Shown: positions 34,172 to 43,301, numbered from the stretch's first letter. The stretch: DNA of 64,000 nucleotides from Streptomyces violaceoruber (GCF_033406955.1 NZ_CP137734.1:124001-188000), one strand, 5' to 3'. The notes: generated by a model from the sequence alone, not told the origin. Numbers and translations: made by a program.

Positions 34172-34452
34172 CTGTCGTCGACGAGGTCCGGGACGCGGTG
34201 TGCTCGATCCCCGCGGGTGCCGTGGCCTCCTACGGCGACGTCGGTCAACGGGTCGGTGTCGGTGCACGGCAGGTGGGTCGGGCCATGAGCCTGCTGGACG
34301 AGAACGTGCCGTGGTGGCGTGTCGTGTACACGGACGGGACGCCGCCCTCCTGCCACGGCGGGCGGGCACCGGTCCTTCTGCGGGACGAGGGCACGCCGAT
34401 GCGCGGGGCGCGCGTGGACATGACCCGCGCCCGCCACCACTGGACGCCGTGA
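34168..34452 (+). CDS. Alkyltransferase-like (ATL/MGMT-like) DNA-binding protein
   Basis: This 94-residue protein corresponds to the DNA-binding winged-helix domain of O6-alkylguanine-DNA alkyltransferase (VRDAVCSIPAGAVASYGDVGQRVG, then VGRAMSLL). The acceptor cysteine of the PCHR motif is absent, and the site reads VPWWRVV. ATL proteins bind alkylated guanine and flag it for nucleotide-excision repair rather than repairing it. Translational coupling with DUF488 suggests that the two proteins act together. Confidence 0.88.
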   Translation: MTVVDEVRDAVCSIPAGAVASYGDVGQRVGVGARQVGRAMSLLDENVPWWRVVYTDGTPPSCHGGRAPVLLRDEGTPMRGARVDMTRARHHWTP

Positions 34453-34683
34453 CGTCCGAGCCTTGTGATCAGCTCCACGGCCACGGCGTCCTTCGGCATG
34501 GTCGGACCCCACCCCCTCCTTCCCGAGTCTCGTTCGTCGGCTCTGCGCGTACGTCGACGCATGCGCCGAGGCGATGTGACCGCCCCCGGTCCGATGGTGG
34601 CCTCTCCGGACCGTGGCCGCCGCCCGGGGCCGCGCTCGGGTGTGCGCGGGACACGACGTGGTCACGCCAGTCGGGTGGCGGTT

Positions 34684-35862
34684 TCACCGGGTCGCGTCGG
34701 CGGGTGCGGCCGTCGTGATCACCGTGCGGAAGGGGAACGCGACGAGCAGCGCGACGGCGACCAGGAGCCCGCTCGCCCACAGCGGCCCGAGGTTGCCGGT
34801 CGTGTGGCCGAGAGTGGTCGCGGCGACGAGCGGTCCGGCCGCGGCGCCCACGTTGAGGGCGGCGGTCGCGTACGAACCGGCCATGGTGGGTGCTCCCGCC
34901 GCCTCGTAGAGGACCCGCGTGATCAGCGTGCTGCCCAGCGCGAACGACAGTGCGCCTTGGACGAACACGAGGGTCAGCAGGGCGACCGGCCGGTCGGCCA
35001 GCATCGCCAGCGCGGGCCAGCCGACGAGCAGCAGCGGACCGGCGACGGCGAGCACCTGGGCGGGGCGTCGGTCGGACAGTCGTCCGGCGACGGTGACGCC
35101 GGCGAAGGAACCGGCGCCGAAGAGCACCAGGGCGACAGAGATCCACAGGTCGCCCAGCCCTGCGGTGTCGGTCACGACGGGGGCCAGGAAGGTGAAGCTC
35201 GCGAAGGTTGCCGCGTTCACCAGCGCGCCCAGCAGCATCGCCAGCAGCAACCGGGGGGTCTTGAGCGCGGCGAGCTCGACTCGCAGCGGCGGCCCACCGG
35301 TCGCCGCTGCCGTCGCACGTCCGGCGGGGATTGCCTTCAGCACGCCGAACGCCGCGGGCAGGCAGCAGACGGCTACGGCCCAGAACGTGGCCCGCCAGCC
35401 GAGCCATGTGCCGAGGAGTGACCCGCCGGGGACGCCGGCGACCGTGGCCACCGTCGTGCCGGACAGCAGCAGGGCCAGCGCGCGTCCCTTCTTGTCGGCA
35501 GGGACCAGTGCGGCGGCAGTCGTCAGTGCGACCGCGAGGAATCCCGCGTTCGCGAGCGCGGCCACGACCCGGCAGGCCACCAGGACGGGGAAGCTCGTGG
35601 TGCCGGCCCCCACGGCGTGTGCCGCCGCGAAGGCGAGGATGAATCCGAGGAGGCTGGAACGCCTGGGCCAGGTGCGGGCCAGCGCCGCCACGAGGGGAGC
35701 GCCGACGACCATGCCGGTCGCGAAGGCCGAGGTGAGTGTGCCCGCGGTCCCGACGGTGACGCCGAGGTCCGAGGCGATGTCCGGCACGAGACCGGCGAGC
35801 ATGAACTCCGAGGTGCCCATGGCGCAGACGGCCACGGCGAGCAGGTACAGCGGAAGAGGCAT
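34684..35862 (-). CDS. cmlR: Chloramphenicol-exporter-type MFS transporter (CmlR/Cmx)
   Basis: This 392-residue protein has 12 hydrophobic segments and close similarity in layout and sequence to the S. lividans CmlR and Cmx efflux proteins. Examples are the N-terminal MGTSEFMLAGL, GFLAVALTTAAALVP, GRALALLLSGTT and GSTLITRVLYEAAGAPTM segments. It exports chloramphenicol by proton antiport. In S. coelicolor a homologue (cmlR2) occupies the same place between the type III PKS and kcsA, which supports the assignment. Regulation is not visible; the 237-base leader may hold attenuation. Confidence 0.87.
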   Translation of the reverse strand: MPLPLYLLAVAVCAMGTSEFMLAGLVPDIASDLGVTVGTAGTLTSAFATGMVVGAPLVAALARTWPRRSSLLGFILAFAAAHAVGAGTTSFPVLVACRVVAALANAGFLAVALTTAAALVPADKKGRALALLLSGTTVATVAGVPGGSLLGTWLGWRATFWAVAVCCLPAAFGVLKAIPAGRATAAATGGPPLRVELAALKTPRLLLAMLLGALVNAATFASFTFLAPVVTDTAGLGDLWISVALVLFGAGSFAGVTVAGRLSDRRPAQVLAVAGPLLLVGWPALAMLADRPVALLTLVFVQGALSFALGSTLITRVLYEAAGAPTMAGSYATAALNVGAAAGPLVAATTLGHTTGNLGPLWASGLLVAVALLVAFPFRTVITTAAPADATR

Positions 35863-36099
35863 CGAGTGGCTCCGAGGCGAGGAGAAGCACGAGAAAGGGT
35901 CATCTCGTCACCACGGCCGGCCCCCATGCGCACGCTCGTCCGACCGGCGGGAGCGGTACGACGACGCAGGGCTGCTCACTCAGTGATTCAGGGGGCTGAC
36001 GGGTGACCGAAAGCCCCCACCCTGTCTGACTCGGGACTCGACATGAGCCGCACAGTACCGGACCCCGACCCGCCGGGGCACCTCGGTTCCTCCGGCGTC

Positions 36100-36705
36100 C
36101 TAGTAGCTGTCGTAGCTGGGAGCACCGCTCGGCCGGTAGACGCCGACGACGGTGCCGCCCTTCGTCACCGAGACGCTGACCGGCTCCAGTGCGGTGGGAA
36201 TCGCCCCGTCGGCGAACAGCCGCTTGCCGGTCCCGATGATCACCGGGTGGATGGTCAGCCGGTACTCGTCGACGAGGCCGTGCCGCATGAGGGTCTGAGC
36301 GAGGTCGCCGCTGCCGACGACGTTGAGGTTCCCGCCGTCGGACGCCTTCAGCCTGCGTACGGCGTCGACGGTGTCGCCCTCCAGCAGGGTCGAGTTCTGC
36401 CAGTCGAGGGACGTCAGGGTCCGGGACGCCACGTACTTGTGCATGCTGTTCATCCGATGGGTGAACGGGTTGTCGGGGTCGGCGGTCGGCCAGTACGACG
36501 CGAAGATGTCGTAGGTCTTGCGGCCGAGGAGCATGGCGTCGGAGTCCTCGTACCAGCCGGCGATGGCCGTGCCGACCTCGTCGTCGTCCACCGGCTTCTG
36601 CCAGCCGCCGTGCTCGAAGCCGCTCTCGGCGTCCTCGTCCGGGCCGCCCGGCGCCTGCATGACGCCGTCCAGCGTCAGGAACGTGCAAACGATGATCTTG
36701 CGCAT
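36100..36705 (-). CDS. Dihydrofolate-reductase-like (RibD C-terminal family) protein
   Basis: This protein of about 201 residues has the fold signature of bacterial YyaP/RibD-C reductases: KIIVCTFLTLDGVMQAPGG at the N-terminus, LLGRKTYDIFASYWP near 57, and a C-terminal NVVGSGDLAQTLMRHGLVDEY segment. It probably uses NADPH, but its substrate is unknown. ATG 36703-36705 follows GAAGGGAG. It stands alone between kcsA and cmlR. Confidence 0.88.
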   Translation of the reverse strand: MRKIIVCTFLTLDGVMQAPGGPDEDAESGFEHGGWQKPVDDDEVGTAIAGWYEDSDAMLLGRKTYDIFASYWPTADPDNPFTHRMNSMHKYVASRTLTSLDWQNSTLLEGDTVDAVRRLKASDGGNLNVVGSGDLAQTLMRHGLVDEYRLTIHPVIIGTGKRLFADGAIPTALEPVSVSVTKGGTVVGVYRPSGAPSYDSY

Positions 36706-36790
36706 GGTGCGCTCCCTTCGTCGACGGGTAGACCGCACAACCGCCGCAGACTCATCGGTGCGGCGTCCGCGCGGGGATTCACCGTCGGAG

Positions 36791-37273
36791 TCACCGGCGG
36801 TTGTCGTCGAGCATTCGCTCCAAACGGTCGAAACGCTCGTGCAGCGCCCGGGTCGTCCGGGTGTACGCCTCCTCGGCGGCCTTCTCGGAGTGGCGCACGA
36901 AGTGGCCCCGGCGCTCTTGTTCCCGGCCGACGAACCAGGTGGCCAGCGCGGCGGTCACCAGACCGAAGGAGGTGATCCCGGCGACCATCACCACCACGGC
37001 CACGAGCCGGCCCCACAGAGTCACGGGGTACAGGTCGCCGTAGCCGACGGTCGTCGCGGTCTCCACGGACCACCACAGCGCCCGCGGATACGTGATCAGC
37101 TGCGCGCCCGGTGCGCCGCGCTCAGCCAGGACGGCCAAGTACGAGCCCGCGAGGAGGACGATCACCAGGAGGACCGTCGCGGCACCCGCGGCCCTCCAGT
37201 GCAGCGCACCGCCGTGGCGCCCGAGCAGCAGTTTGACCAATCTGGCCACGAGACCGGACAGCATGGGTGGCAT
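36791..37273 (-). CDS. kcsA: KcsA potassium channel
   Basis: This 160-residue two-helix potassium channel has the selectivity filter TVGYGD, pore helix glutamate in SVETAT, outer helix LLVIVLLAGSYLAVLAE, inner helix GRLVAVVVMVAGITSFGLVTA and the C-terminal cytoplasmic helix bundle. From memory it is the S. lividans KcsA except for Val instead of Leu at 9 and Gly instead of Ser at 22. The pH sensor His25 and gate residues Glu118/Glu120 are kept. ATG 37271-37273 gives exactly 160 residues. It opens on cytoplasmic acidification. Confidence 0.98.
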   Translation of the reverse strand: MPPMLSGLVARLVKLLLGRHGGALHWRAAGAATVLLVIVLLAGSYLAVLAERGAPGAQLITYPRALWWSVETATTVGYGDLYPVTLWGRLVAVVVMVAGITSFGLVTAALATWFVGREQERRGHFVRHSEKAAEEAYTRTTRALHERFDRLERMLDDNRR

Positions 37274-37437
37274 GCTCCGCCACCGGCCGCGACGTCGAGG
37301 CGACAACGCGCCGGTGCGCGAGGCACTCCTTTGCGCTCCGTGACCGATCTTCACTCCTTCGGGCATATCCGTGGTGCCGCGTCCATCACCCGAACGCAGT
37401 GTGGTCTGCAGTCCCTCCCCTCAGAGAAAGCAGACTC

Positions 37438-38421
37438 ATGGAGCACATACGACGCGCCGCCACCCGGCGGGCGCTACCCCTGGCCGTCCTCCTCCCCGCG
37501 GCCGCCCTGATGGCCGCAGGCCCCTGTCTGGCGTCCGAGAGCGGAGGCGGTACCACACCCCCCGGTGGAACGTCCGGAGCCGACAGGCCGACGGTCGTAC
37601 TGGTGCACGGGTACTGGGCGGACGCCTCCGGCTGGGACCGCGTCGTCGGGCACCTGCGGGCTCTGGGCTATCCGGTGGTGGCCACCGCGAATCCGCTGCG
37701 CAGCCTCTCCGGCGACGCCGACTACCTCGCCGCGCGGCTCAAGGCCATCGAGGGACCCGTCGTGCTCGTCGGGCACTCCTACGGCGGAGCCGTCATCACC
37801 AACGCCGCCGCCGGCAACCCCAACGTCAAGTCCCTCGTCTACATCGCCGGGTTCGCGCCCGACATGGGCGAGTCCGCCTTCCAGCTCGCGGCCAAGTTCC
37901 CCGGCAGCCGGGTGACGGACGACCCGAACGCGCCGGTGCCCACCGCGCTGAACGCCGTACCGCTCGGCGGCGACGCCACGAACGTGGACCTGTACCTCAA
38001 GCCGGAGAAGTTCAGCGACGTCTTCCTGAGCGACCGGCTCGACGCGAGCCGCGTCGAGGTGCTGGCCGCCACCCAGCGGCCCGCGACCGCCGCGTCCGGC
38101 AATGAACCGACGCGGGCCGTCGCGTGGAAGACCATCCCGTCCTGGTACCTCGTCCCCACCGACGACCGCACCATCGGCACCGACAACCTGCGTTTCATGG
38201 CGAAGCGGGCCGACGCCACCACCGTCGAGGTCGACGCCCCGCATGCCGTCATGGAGACCAACCCGGAGGACGTCACCGCACTGATCCTGCGGGCCGCGGG
38301 CGACGCGCGGCCGAGCCTCGCCAGTACCGGCACGAGCGGACGGACCGCGTTCCTCGGCGGCGCGGCGGTGCTCGCCGTCGCGGCGGGCGCGGCCGTCGTG
38401 ATCCGCGCCCGCCGCACCTGA
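37438..38421 (+). CDS. Secreted alpha/beta hydrolase with sortase (LAxTG) anchor
   Basis: This protein of about 327 residues has a signal peptide (AVLLPAAALMAAGPCLA), a hydrolase domain with the nucleophile elbow GHSYGG, and a C-terminal DAPHAVME histidine. The tail is a classic class E sortase signal: LASTG, then a hydrophobic helix (FLGGAAVLAVAAGAAVVI) and positive RARRT. It would be covalently fixed to the cell wall. The sequence type is esterase/haloperoxidase-like. ATG 37438 follows AGAGAAAG, divergent from kcsA. Confidence 0.88.
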   Translation: MEHIRRAATRRALPLAVLLPAAALMAAGPCLASESGGGTTPPGGTSGADRPTVVLVHGYWADASGWDRVVGHLRALGYPVVATANPLRSLSGDADYLAARLKAIEGPVVLVGHSYGGAVITNAAAGNPNVKSLVYIAGFAPDMGESAFQLAAKFPGSRVTDDPNAPVPTALNAVPLGGDATNVDLYLKPEKFSDVFLSDRLDASRVEVLAATQRPATAASGNEPTRAVAWKTIPSWYLVPTDDRTIGTDNLRFMAKRADATTVEVDAPHAVMETNPEDVTALILRAAGDARPSLASTGTSGRTAFLGGAAVLAVAAGAAVVIRARRT

Positions 38422-38438
38422 ACCCGTCGTCCGACCTT

Positions 38439-38463
38439 CGGTGTCGGTGTCATGCCGACACCG
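38439..38463 (+). terminator. Hairpin after the sortase-anchored hydrolase
   Basis: CGGTGTCGG and CCGACACCG pair perfectly over 9 base pairs around TGTCATG, 18 bases after the stop. The position suits factor-independent termination in high-GC DNA without a T tract. Confidence 0.6.
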
Positions 38464-38582
38464 CGTAGGAGCGATGTCAGGGGCTGTCGGTCGGATGTCG
38501 GTGGCTCGTCGGCGACAGCCGTCACCTTCGAGAGGTGGCCGGCCGGAGAAGAACCGGACGGCTCGATCCCGAAGGAGCCAGC

Positions 38583-39704
38583 ATGCACACCCCTGTCACG
38601 ATCATCGGCGCCGGGCTCGGCGGACTCACACTGGCCCGCGTCCTGCACGTCCACGCGATCCCGGTCACCGTCTACGAGGCCGACTCGTCACCTTCGGCAC
38701 GCGCCCAGGGCGGACTGCTGGACATCCACGACTACAACGGGCAGCTCGCGGTCGAGGCGGCCGGGCTGACGGACGAGTTCCGGGCCATTGTTCTGGAGGG
38801 CCGCCAGGCACTGCGGGTCCTCGACCCGGACGGCACCGTCCGGCTCGACCGGGCCGACGACGGGACCGGTGGACGCCCGGAGGTGCAGCGCGGCGACCTG
38901 CGGCAGATTCTGCTCGACTCGCTCCCGGTCGGCACCGTGCGGTGGGGTCACAAGGTCAGCCGTGCCCGTCCGCTCGGCGACGGCCGCCACGAGGTGACGT
39001 TCGCCGACGGCGGCACGGTCGTCACCCGCCTGCTGGTCGGGGCGGACGGGGCGTGGTCACGTGTCCGGCCGCTGCTGTCCTCCGCCACACCCGAGTACGT
39101 CGGCAAGTCGGTGGTCGAGACCTACCTGTTCGACGCCGGCACACGCCACCCGGTGGCCGCCAAGACGGTCGGTGGCGGGATGCTGATCGCTCCCGCGCCG
39201 GGCAAGGAGATCTTCGCGCACCGGGAGAAGGACGACACCCTGCACGCCTACGTGGGGCTGTCCCGGCCGCTGGACTGGTTCACCGGGATCGACTTCACCG
39301 ACGGCGCCGCGGCAACCGCACGCATCGCCCGGGAATTCGACGGCTGGGCGACGGAGCTCACCGCGCTGATCACCGACACCGATGTCGCGCCGGCCCTGCG
39401 CGCCCTCCACGCTCTGCCGACCGGACACCGGTGGGAGCGGGTGCCGGGGGTGACCCTGCTGGGCGACGCGGCCCACCTCGCCGCGCCCAACGGGGAGGGC
39501 GCCAACCTCGCGATGCTCGACGGGGCGGAACTGGGTACGGCCCTCGCCGCTCATCCGGGCGACGTCGAGGCGGCGCTGGCCGAGTACGAGCGGGCCATGT
39601 TCCCCCGCAGCGCCGAGGCGGCCGGCGACGACATGATCGGCATGGACTCCCCCGACAACACGGCTCAGGGCCTGATCGATCTGATCACCGAGAACGGCGG
39701 GTGA
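38583..39704 (+). CDS. FAD-dependent monooxygenase (TetX-like)
   Basis: This 373-residue class A flavoprotein has GAGLGGLTLARVLHVH for FAD, VLDPDGTVRLDRADD and RGDLRQIL in the middle, the DG motif LLVGADGAWSRVR, and GDAAHLAAPNGEGANLAMLDG near the C-terminus. It resembles the TetX and aromatic polyketide hydroxylase group. It lies alone between two hairpins and has an own ribosome site (GAAGGAG). The substrate could be a tetracycline-like or polyketide compound, but this cannot be decided. Confidence 0.88.
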   Translation: MHTPVTIIGAGLGGLTLARVLHVHAIPVTVYEADSSPSARAQGGLLDIHDYNGQLAVEAAGLTDEFRAIVLEGRQALRVLDPDGTVRLDRADDGTGGRPEVQRGDLRQILLDSLPVGTVRWGHKVSRARPLGDGRHEVTFADGGTVVTRLLVGADGAWSRVRPLLSSATPEYVGKSVVETYLFDAGTRHPVAAKTVGGGMLIAPAPGKEIFAHREKDDTLHAYVGLSRPLDWFTGIDFTDGAAATARIAREFDGWATELTALITDTDVAPALRALHALPTGHRWERVPGVTLLGDAAHLAAPNGEGANLAMLDGAELGTALAAHPGDVEAALAEYERAMFPRSAEAAGDDMIGMDSPDNTAQGLIDLITENGG

Positions 39705-39764
39705 GCAGGGAGGGCTTCGTCTTCCTCGACCACGTCGACCGCCTCCCCGAGGCGTTCGGTGCGT

Positions 39765-39803
39765 GGAGCCGACGGCCACCGCGAGGTGGTGGCCGTCGGC
39801 TCC
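39765..39803. terminator. Bidirectional terminator between monooxygenase and lysyl-oxidase-like genes
   Basis: The arms GGAGCCGACGGCCACC and GGTGGCCGTCGGCTCC pair perfectly over 16 bases around a 7-base loop. It lies 61 bases after the plus-strand stop and 33 after the minus-strand stop of the convergent genes. Confidence 0.88.
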
Positions 39804-39836
39804 TCGGCCCGGGACACCGGCGGCCCCGAGGCCGGG

Positions 39837-41594
39837 TCAGTTCGCGTTCACCAGGTCGTGTGCCGGTACGGTCACGGTCCGGGCGTCCGGCTTGCCGCCG
39901 AGCACGATCTTCCGCAGCGCGCTGTTGTTGTCGAGGTTGGTCTCCTTGAGCCGCTTCTCGGGGTTGGCCAGCACCTGGATGTAGTACGTGCCGTTGGGCA
40001 CGTCCGTGATGTCGAAGGACTGGCCCGGCAGGTCCTGGGAGTACGTGTCGCCGGAGCCGACGTCGAGCACCTCGCGGACGGAGATGGAGTTCTCCTCACC
40101 GCAGGCGGTGGAGAGATCGGTGTTGAACGGGTGCCAGTTGGCGTTCTTCACCGTGTAGTCGATCGCGTCGGTGTTGGCCAGGCAGAAGGCCTCCTTGCCG
40201 CTGCGCACGGCCTCCTTCTTGTCCGCCTTCAGCAGCCGGTAGCTGGCGAAGTCGGTGAAGTGCCAGTGCACGTGCCCCGGACGCGGGTCCCATTCCATGG
40301 TGCCGGTCGGGGCGTAGCCGACCTGCTTGCCCTTGGCGTCGTAGAAGTACTGGTAGGCGTCCATCTTGGCCTTGCCGGGCGACCGGAAGCCGTCCACCAC
40401 CAGCTGGGCAGGACCGGCGTTCCACACGTTGGCGCTGAAGGCCAGGTAGTCCTTGCCGGGGATGTCCTCCTCCCCGTCGGTGACGACGATGCCGTAGGCC
40501 GGCAGCGAGCGCAGGTCGGGCTTGGGAACGTCCGGGACGGAGGCCTTGCCGGCGGGTCGCTCCGCCAGCGGCTGGAGCGCCGGGGCCTTGCGCGAGCCGT
40601 CGGTCTGGCCTCCCTTGTCGCCGACCGGCGCGGAGCGCGCGGCCTGCTGCTTCTTCAGCGCCCACGGCAGGGCGGGCGGCGCGGCCCTGAGGGGCCCGTG
40701 GCCCACGTTGTACGAGGCACCCGCACCGCTCGTGACCGGCGCGGCGGCCTGCGCGGGTATCGGCGCGTGCCCCGGCCCGTGGCCCGCGTGTGCGGCCGGA
40801 GCCTGGTGGGCGGCCTCGTGGCCGGCGTGCTCGCCCGCCGTCGCGGACCGGGACGCGGCCGACCCGGCGGCACCCTGGTCGTCCTCGTAACTCCGTTCCA
40901 CGACGGTCACCTTGACGGTGGCCGGCTTGTTCGCGATGCCGAACAGGTCTCGGTACTTCTTGGCGACCCCGACCTTGGCGGTGTAGGTCCCGGCCGCCAG
41001 TGCGACCGGCTCGGTGTAGGAACCCGCGTAGGTGTTGGCCGCCCAGCCCTGCTCGACGCCCCACACCGAACCGAGGGTGAAGGGGTTGGTGGGGCAGCTC
41101 TCCGGATACTTGGAGGTGGCGGGGGCGTCGGGGCGGACCCGGCCGCTGGCGTTGTTCGGGCAGAAGTCCTCGGTCCGGTTGAGGACCTTCTTGCCCGCCT
41201 TGTCGGTGACCGTGATCTCCGCGAAGCCGGGCAGTCCGGAGAAGTCCTTCACCGTGCCCTTGGGCAGCGTCTTGGCCTTGGCCTTGCCGCCCTCGTACAC
41301 GGTCTGGGTGACGGTCACCGGGTCCTTGTAGGACTTCCGGGTCACCTTCAGCTCCAGCGGCCTGCCCTCGGCGGTGAGGTAGGTGCCGAGGTCGAGGTAG
41401 ACGCCCGGGTCCTCCTTCCAGGAGGTGAGCGTGAGTGAGGTGGTCGCGGCGATGAGGCTCAGCTTGGGCCCTGTCGCCGCCTTCGCCGGCTCCGCGGTGG
41501 CGGCCACGAGTCCGGCGGTCACGGCCATGGCGGCGACCGCCGTGATGCCTGTGAGCAGTGGACGCCGCAGCCGGGTGGTGCGCGTTCTGGTCAT
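39837..41594 (-). CDS. Secreted copper-binding lysyl-oxidase-like protein
   Basis: This protein of about 585 residues has a signal peptide ending near AEPAKAA, an N-terminal beta-domain, and a histidine-rich linker (about residues 245-280, AGHEAAHQAPAAHAGHGPGH). The C-terminal lysyl oxidase domain has the copper motif GHVHWHF and the tyrosine-containing DFASYRLL. Lysyl oxidases form aldehydes on lysine and crosslink proteins. In Streptomyces a secreted protein of this type (HyaS) is reported to shape mycelial aggregates; this may be its homologue, which I cannot confirm. ATG 41592-41594 follows GAGG. It is alone and ends at a strong terminator. Confidence 0.88.
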   Translation of the reverse strand: MTRTRTTRLRRPLLTGITAVAAMAVTAGLVAATAEPAKAATGPKLSLIAATTSLTLTSWKEDPGVYLDLGTYLTAEGRPLELKVTRKSYKDPVTVTQTVYEGGKAKAKTLPKGTVKDFSGLPGFAEITVTDKAGKKVLNRTEDFCPNNASGRVRPDAPATSKYPESCPTNPFTLGSVWGVEQGWAANTYAGSYTEPVALAAGTYTAKVGVAKKYRDLFGIANKPATVKVTVVERSYEDDQGAAGSAASRSATAGEHAGHEAAHQAPAAHAGHGPGHAPIPAQAAAPVTSGAGASYNVGHGPLRAAPPALPWALKKQQAARSAPVGDKGGQTDGSRKAPALQPLAERPAGKASVPDVPKPDLRSLPAYGIVVTDGEEDIPGKDYLAFSANVWNAGPAQLVVDGFRSPGKAKMDAYQYFYDAKGKQVGYAPTGTMEWDPRPGHVHWHFTDFASYRLLKADKKEAVRSGKEAFCLANTDAIDYTVKNANWHPFNTDLSTACGEENSISVREVLDVGSGDTYSQDLPGQSFDITDVPNGTYYIQVLANPEKRLKETNLDNNSALRKIVLGGKPDARTVTVPAHDLVNAN

Positions 41595-41776
41595 CGATCC
41601 CTCGTCCTTCAGATGCTGGGGGGGTGCGTGGGGAAGGAAGCAGGCGGGCACTTGCTGTGCCCGCGCTGTGAGAGGGAGCGCTCGGATGCCCGGTTGTCCA
41701 GAAGGTGGGAAATGGCCGGAGGTTGGCCGGATCGCAGCACTTTCGAAGCGCCCTGCTGGGGTGCACCGATGTCGGG

Positions 41777-42322
41777 TCAGGAATCGGGTGCCAGGGGTTG
41801 CGGCTCGCCGTGCTGACGGCTGAGCGGCAGTTCCGCGAGGCCCCGCCACCCCGCCCGGGCGAGGGTGACCACGTGCAAGGTGTTGACCGCCGTGGCGATC
41901 GGCAGGACGGCGCCGGTACGGCGGGCGATGTCGGCGGCGGCCTGCGGTGCCGCGTCCAGGGCCACGGTGACGTGCACCTGGGGGCGGGGGCCGAATCGGC
42001 CACCGTAGGGCACCTGCGCCGGAAAGGCCGTGCGAACGGCGTCGGCCACCTGGTCCAGTCCGGGCACCGGGACACCGACGAACCCGCCGGTTCGTTCGAC
42101 CGTGGCCAGCCGGACGGGGACCGGGCCGACCGGTAGGGCGGCCCGCAGTCGCCGCAGCTCCGGCTCTCCCACCTCGTCGGCGGGCAGCCAGGGATAAAGG
42201 AGGGTGGCGTGTGCGGGCAGGCCCGGTCGCACCGCCGACCCGTCCACCGCGGCGGCGGCCCGCAACAGCGGTTCGGCGTCCGGCAGCAGCGCCAGCACCG
42301 CCGTCGTTCCCGTCCGGGCCAC
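41777..42322 (-). CDS. 2'-5' RNA ligase / cyclic phosphodiesterase family protein
   Basis: This 181-residue protein has two HxT/S-like motifs typical of the 2H phosphoesterase fold: HATLLYPWLP near 38 and HVTVALD near 118. Family members cut or join 2',3'-cyclic phosphodiester ends of RNA or related small molecules. It starts with GTG (42320-42322). The 46-base gap to the aldo/keto reductase gene on the same strand permits cotranscription. Confidence 0.78.
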   Translation of the reverse strand: MARTGTTAVLALLPDAEPLLRAAAAVDGSAVRPGLPAHATLLYPWLPADEVGEPELRRLRAALPVGPVPVRLATVERTGGFVGVPVPGLDQVADAVRTAFPAQVPYGGRFGPRPQVHVTVALDAAPQAAADIARRTGAVLPIATAVNTLHVVTLARAGWRGLAELPLSRQHGEPQPLAPDS

Positions 42323-42368
42323 CTCGTTCCTTTCCGCGTCTCGTCGTCCCCTGTGGCCGCGCCGTCGG

Positions 42369-43301
42369 TTACGGCACCGTGTAGCCGGCGGCGCGGAACA
42401 GTTCGTACCACTCGGGCCGGGTGAGCGGGAGGTCCGAGCCGAGCGCGGCCGCCTCGACCCGCTCCGGCGTGGTGGTGCCGAGCACGACCTGCATCCGCGC
42501 GGGGTGGCGGGTGATCCAGGCGACCGCGATCGCCTCGGCCGGCACGCCGTACTTCTCGCTCAGCCGGTCGATCACGGCGTTCAGCTCGGGGTAGCGGGGC
42601 GAGCCGAGGAAGGGGCCGTCGAAGAATCCGGCCTGGAAGGGCGACCAGGCCTGGACGGTGATGTCGTGCAGGCGGCAGTAGTCGACGATTCCGTCGTCGC
42701 GCACCACCGACTGGTCGAGACCCTGCATGTTCGCGGCGATGCCCTGGGCGATCATCGGCGCGTGGGTGACCGAGAGCTGGAGCTGGTTCGCGACGATCGG
42801 TTGCCGCACGTACTTGCGCAGCAGGTCGAGCTGGCGCGGCGTCTGGTTCGAGACGCCGAAGGCACGCACCTTGCCCGCCGCGGACAACTCGTCGAAGGCG
42901 CGAGCCACTTCCTCCGGTTCGACCAGCGCGTCGGGACGGTGCAGCAGCAGGATGTCGAGGTACTCCGTGCCCAGTGCCTCGAGCGAGCCGTTCACCGACT
43001 CCACGATGTGCTCGTGGGAGAAGTCGAAGTACGGACCGTCCTTGACGATGCCGGCCTTCGTCTGGATGACGAACTGCTCGCGCTCCGAGGGGCTGAGCTT
43101 CAGGGCCTCGGCGAACCGGCGCTCGCAGCCGTGGCTGCCCGTGCCGTACACGTCCGCGTGGTCGAGGAAGGTGATGCCGGCGTCGCGTGCCGTGTGCACG
43201 AGTGTGCGCACTTCGTCGTCGTTCATGTCCTGGATGCGCATCAGGCCGAGGACGATGTTGGGCACGACCATGTCGGTGCCGGGCAGGGTGAAGGTCTTCA
43301 T
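42369..43301 (-). CDS. Aldo/keto reductase (YdhF-like)
   Basis: This 310-residue TIM-barrel reductase has LGLMRIQD, the catalytic Asp/Tyr region FLDHADVYG, the lysine of QTKAGI and HRPDALVEP. These are features of AKR11/YdhF-type proteins. It probably uses NADPH to reduce small aldehydes or ketones. It is 56 bases after another aldo/keto reductase gene on the same strand, so the two enzymes form an operon. Confidence 0.9.
   Translation of the reverse strand: MKTFTLPGTDMVVPNIVLGLMRIQDMNDDEVRTLVHTARDAGITFLDHADVYGTGSHGCERRFAEALKLSPSEREQFVIQTKAGIVKDGPYFDFSHEHIVESVNGSLEALGTEYLDILLLHRPDALVEPEEVARAFDELSAAGKVRAFGVSNQTPRQLDLLRKYVRQPIVANQLQLSVTHAPMIAQGIAANMQGLDQSVVRDDGIVDYCRLHDITVQAWSPFQAGFFDGPFLGSPRYPELNAVIDRLSEKYGVPAEAIAVAWITRHPARMQVVLGTTTPERVEAAALGSDLPLTRPEWYELFRAAGYTVP

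Noticed and set aside
35991..36018. GGGGGCT/AGCCCCC hairpin between the DHFR-like gene and cmlR
   Set aside because: Only 7 base pairs with a 14-base loop; too weak to call a terminator or attenuator.
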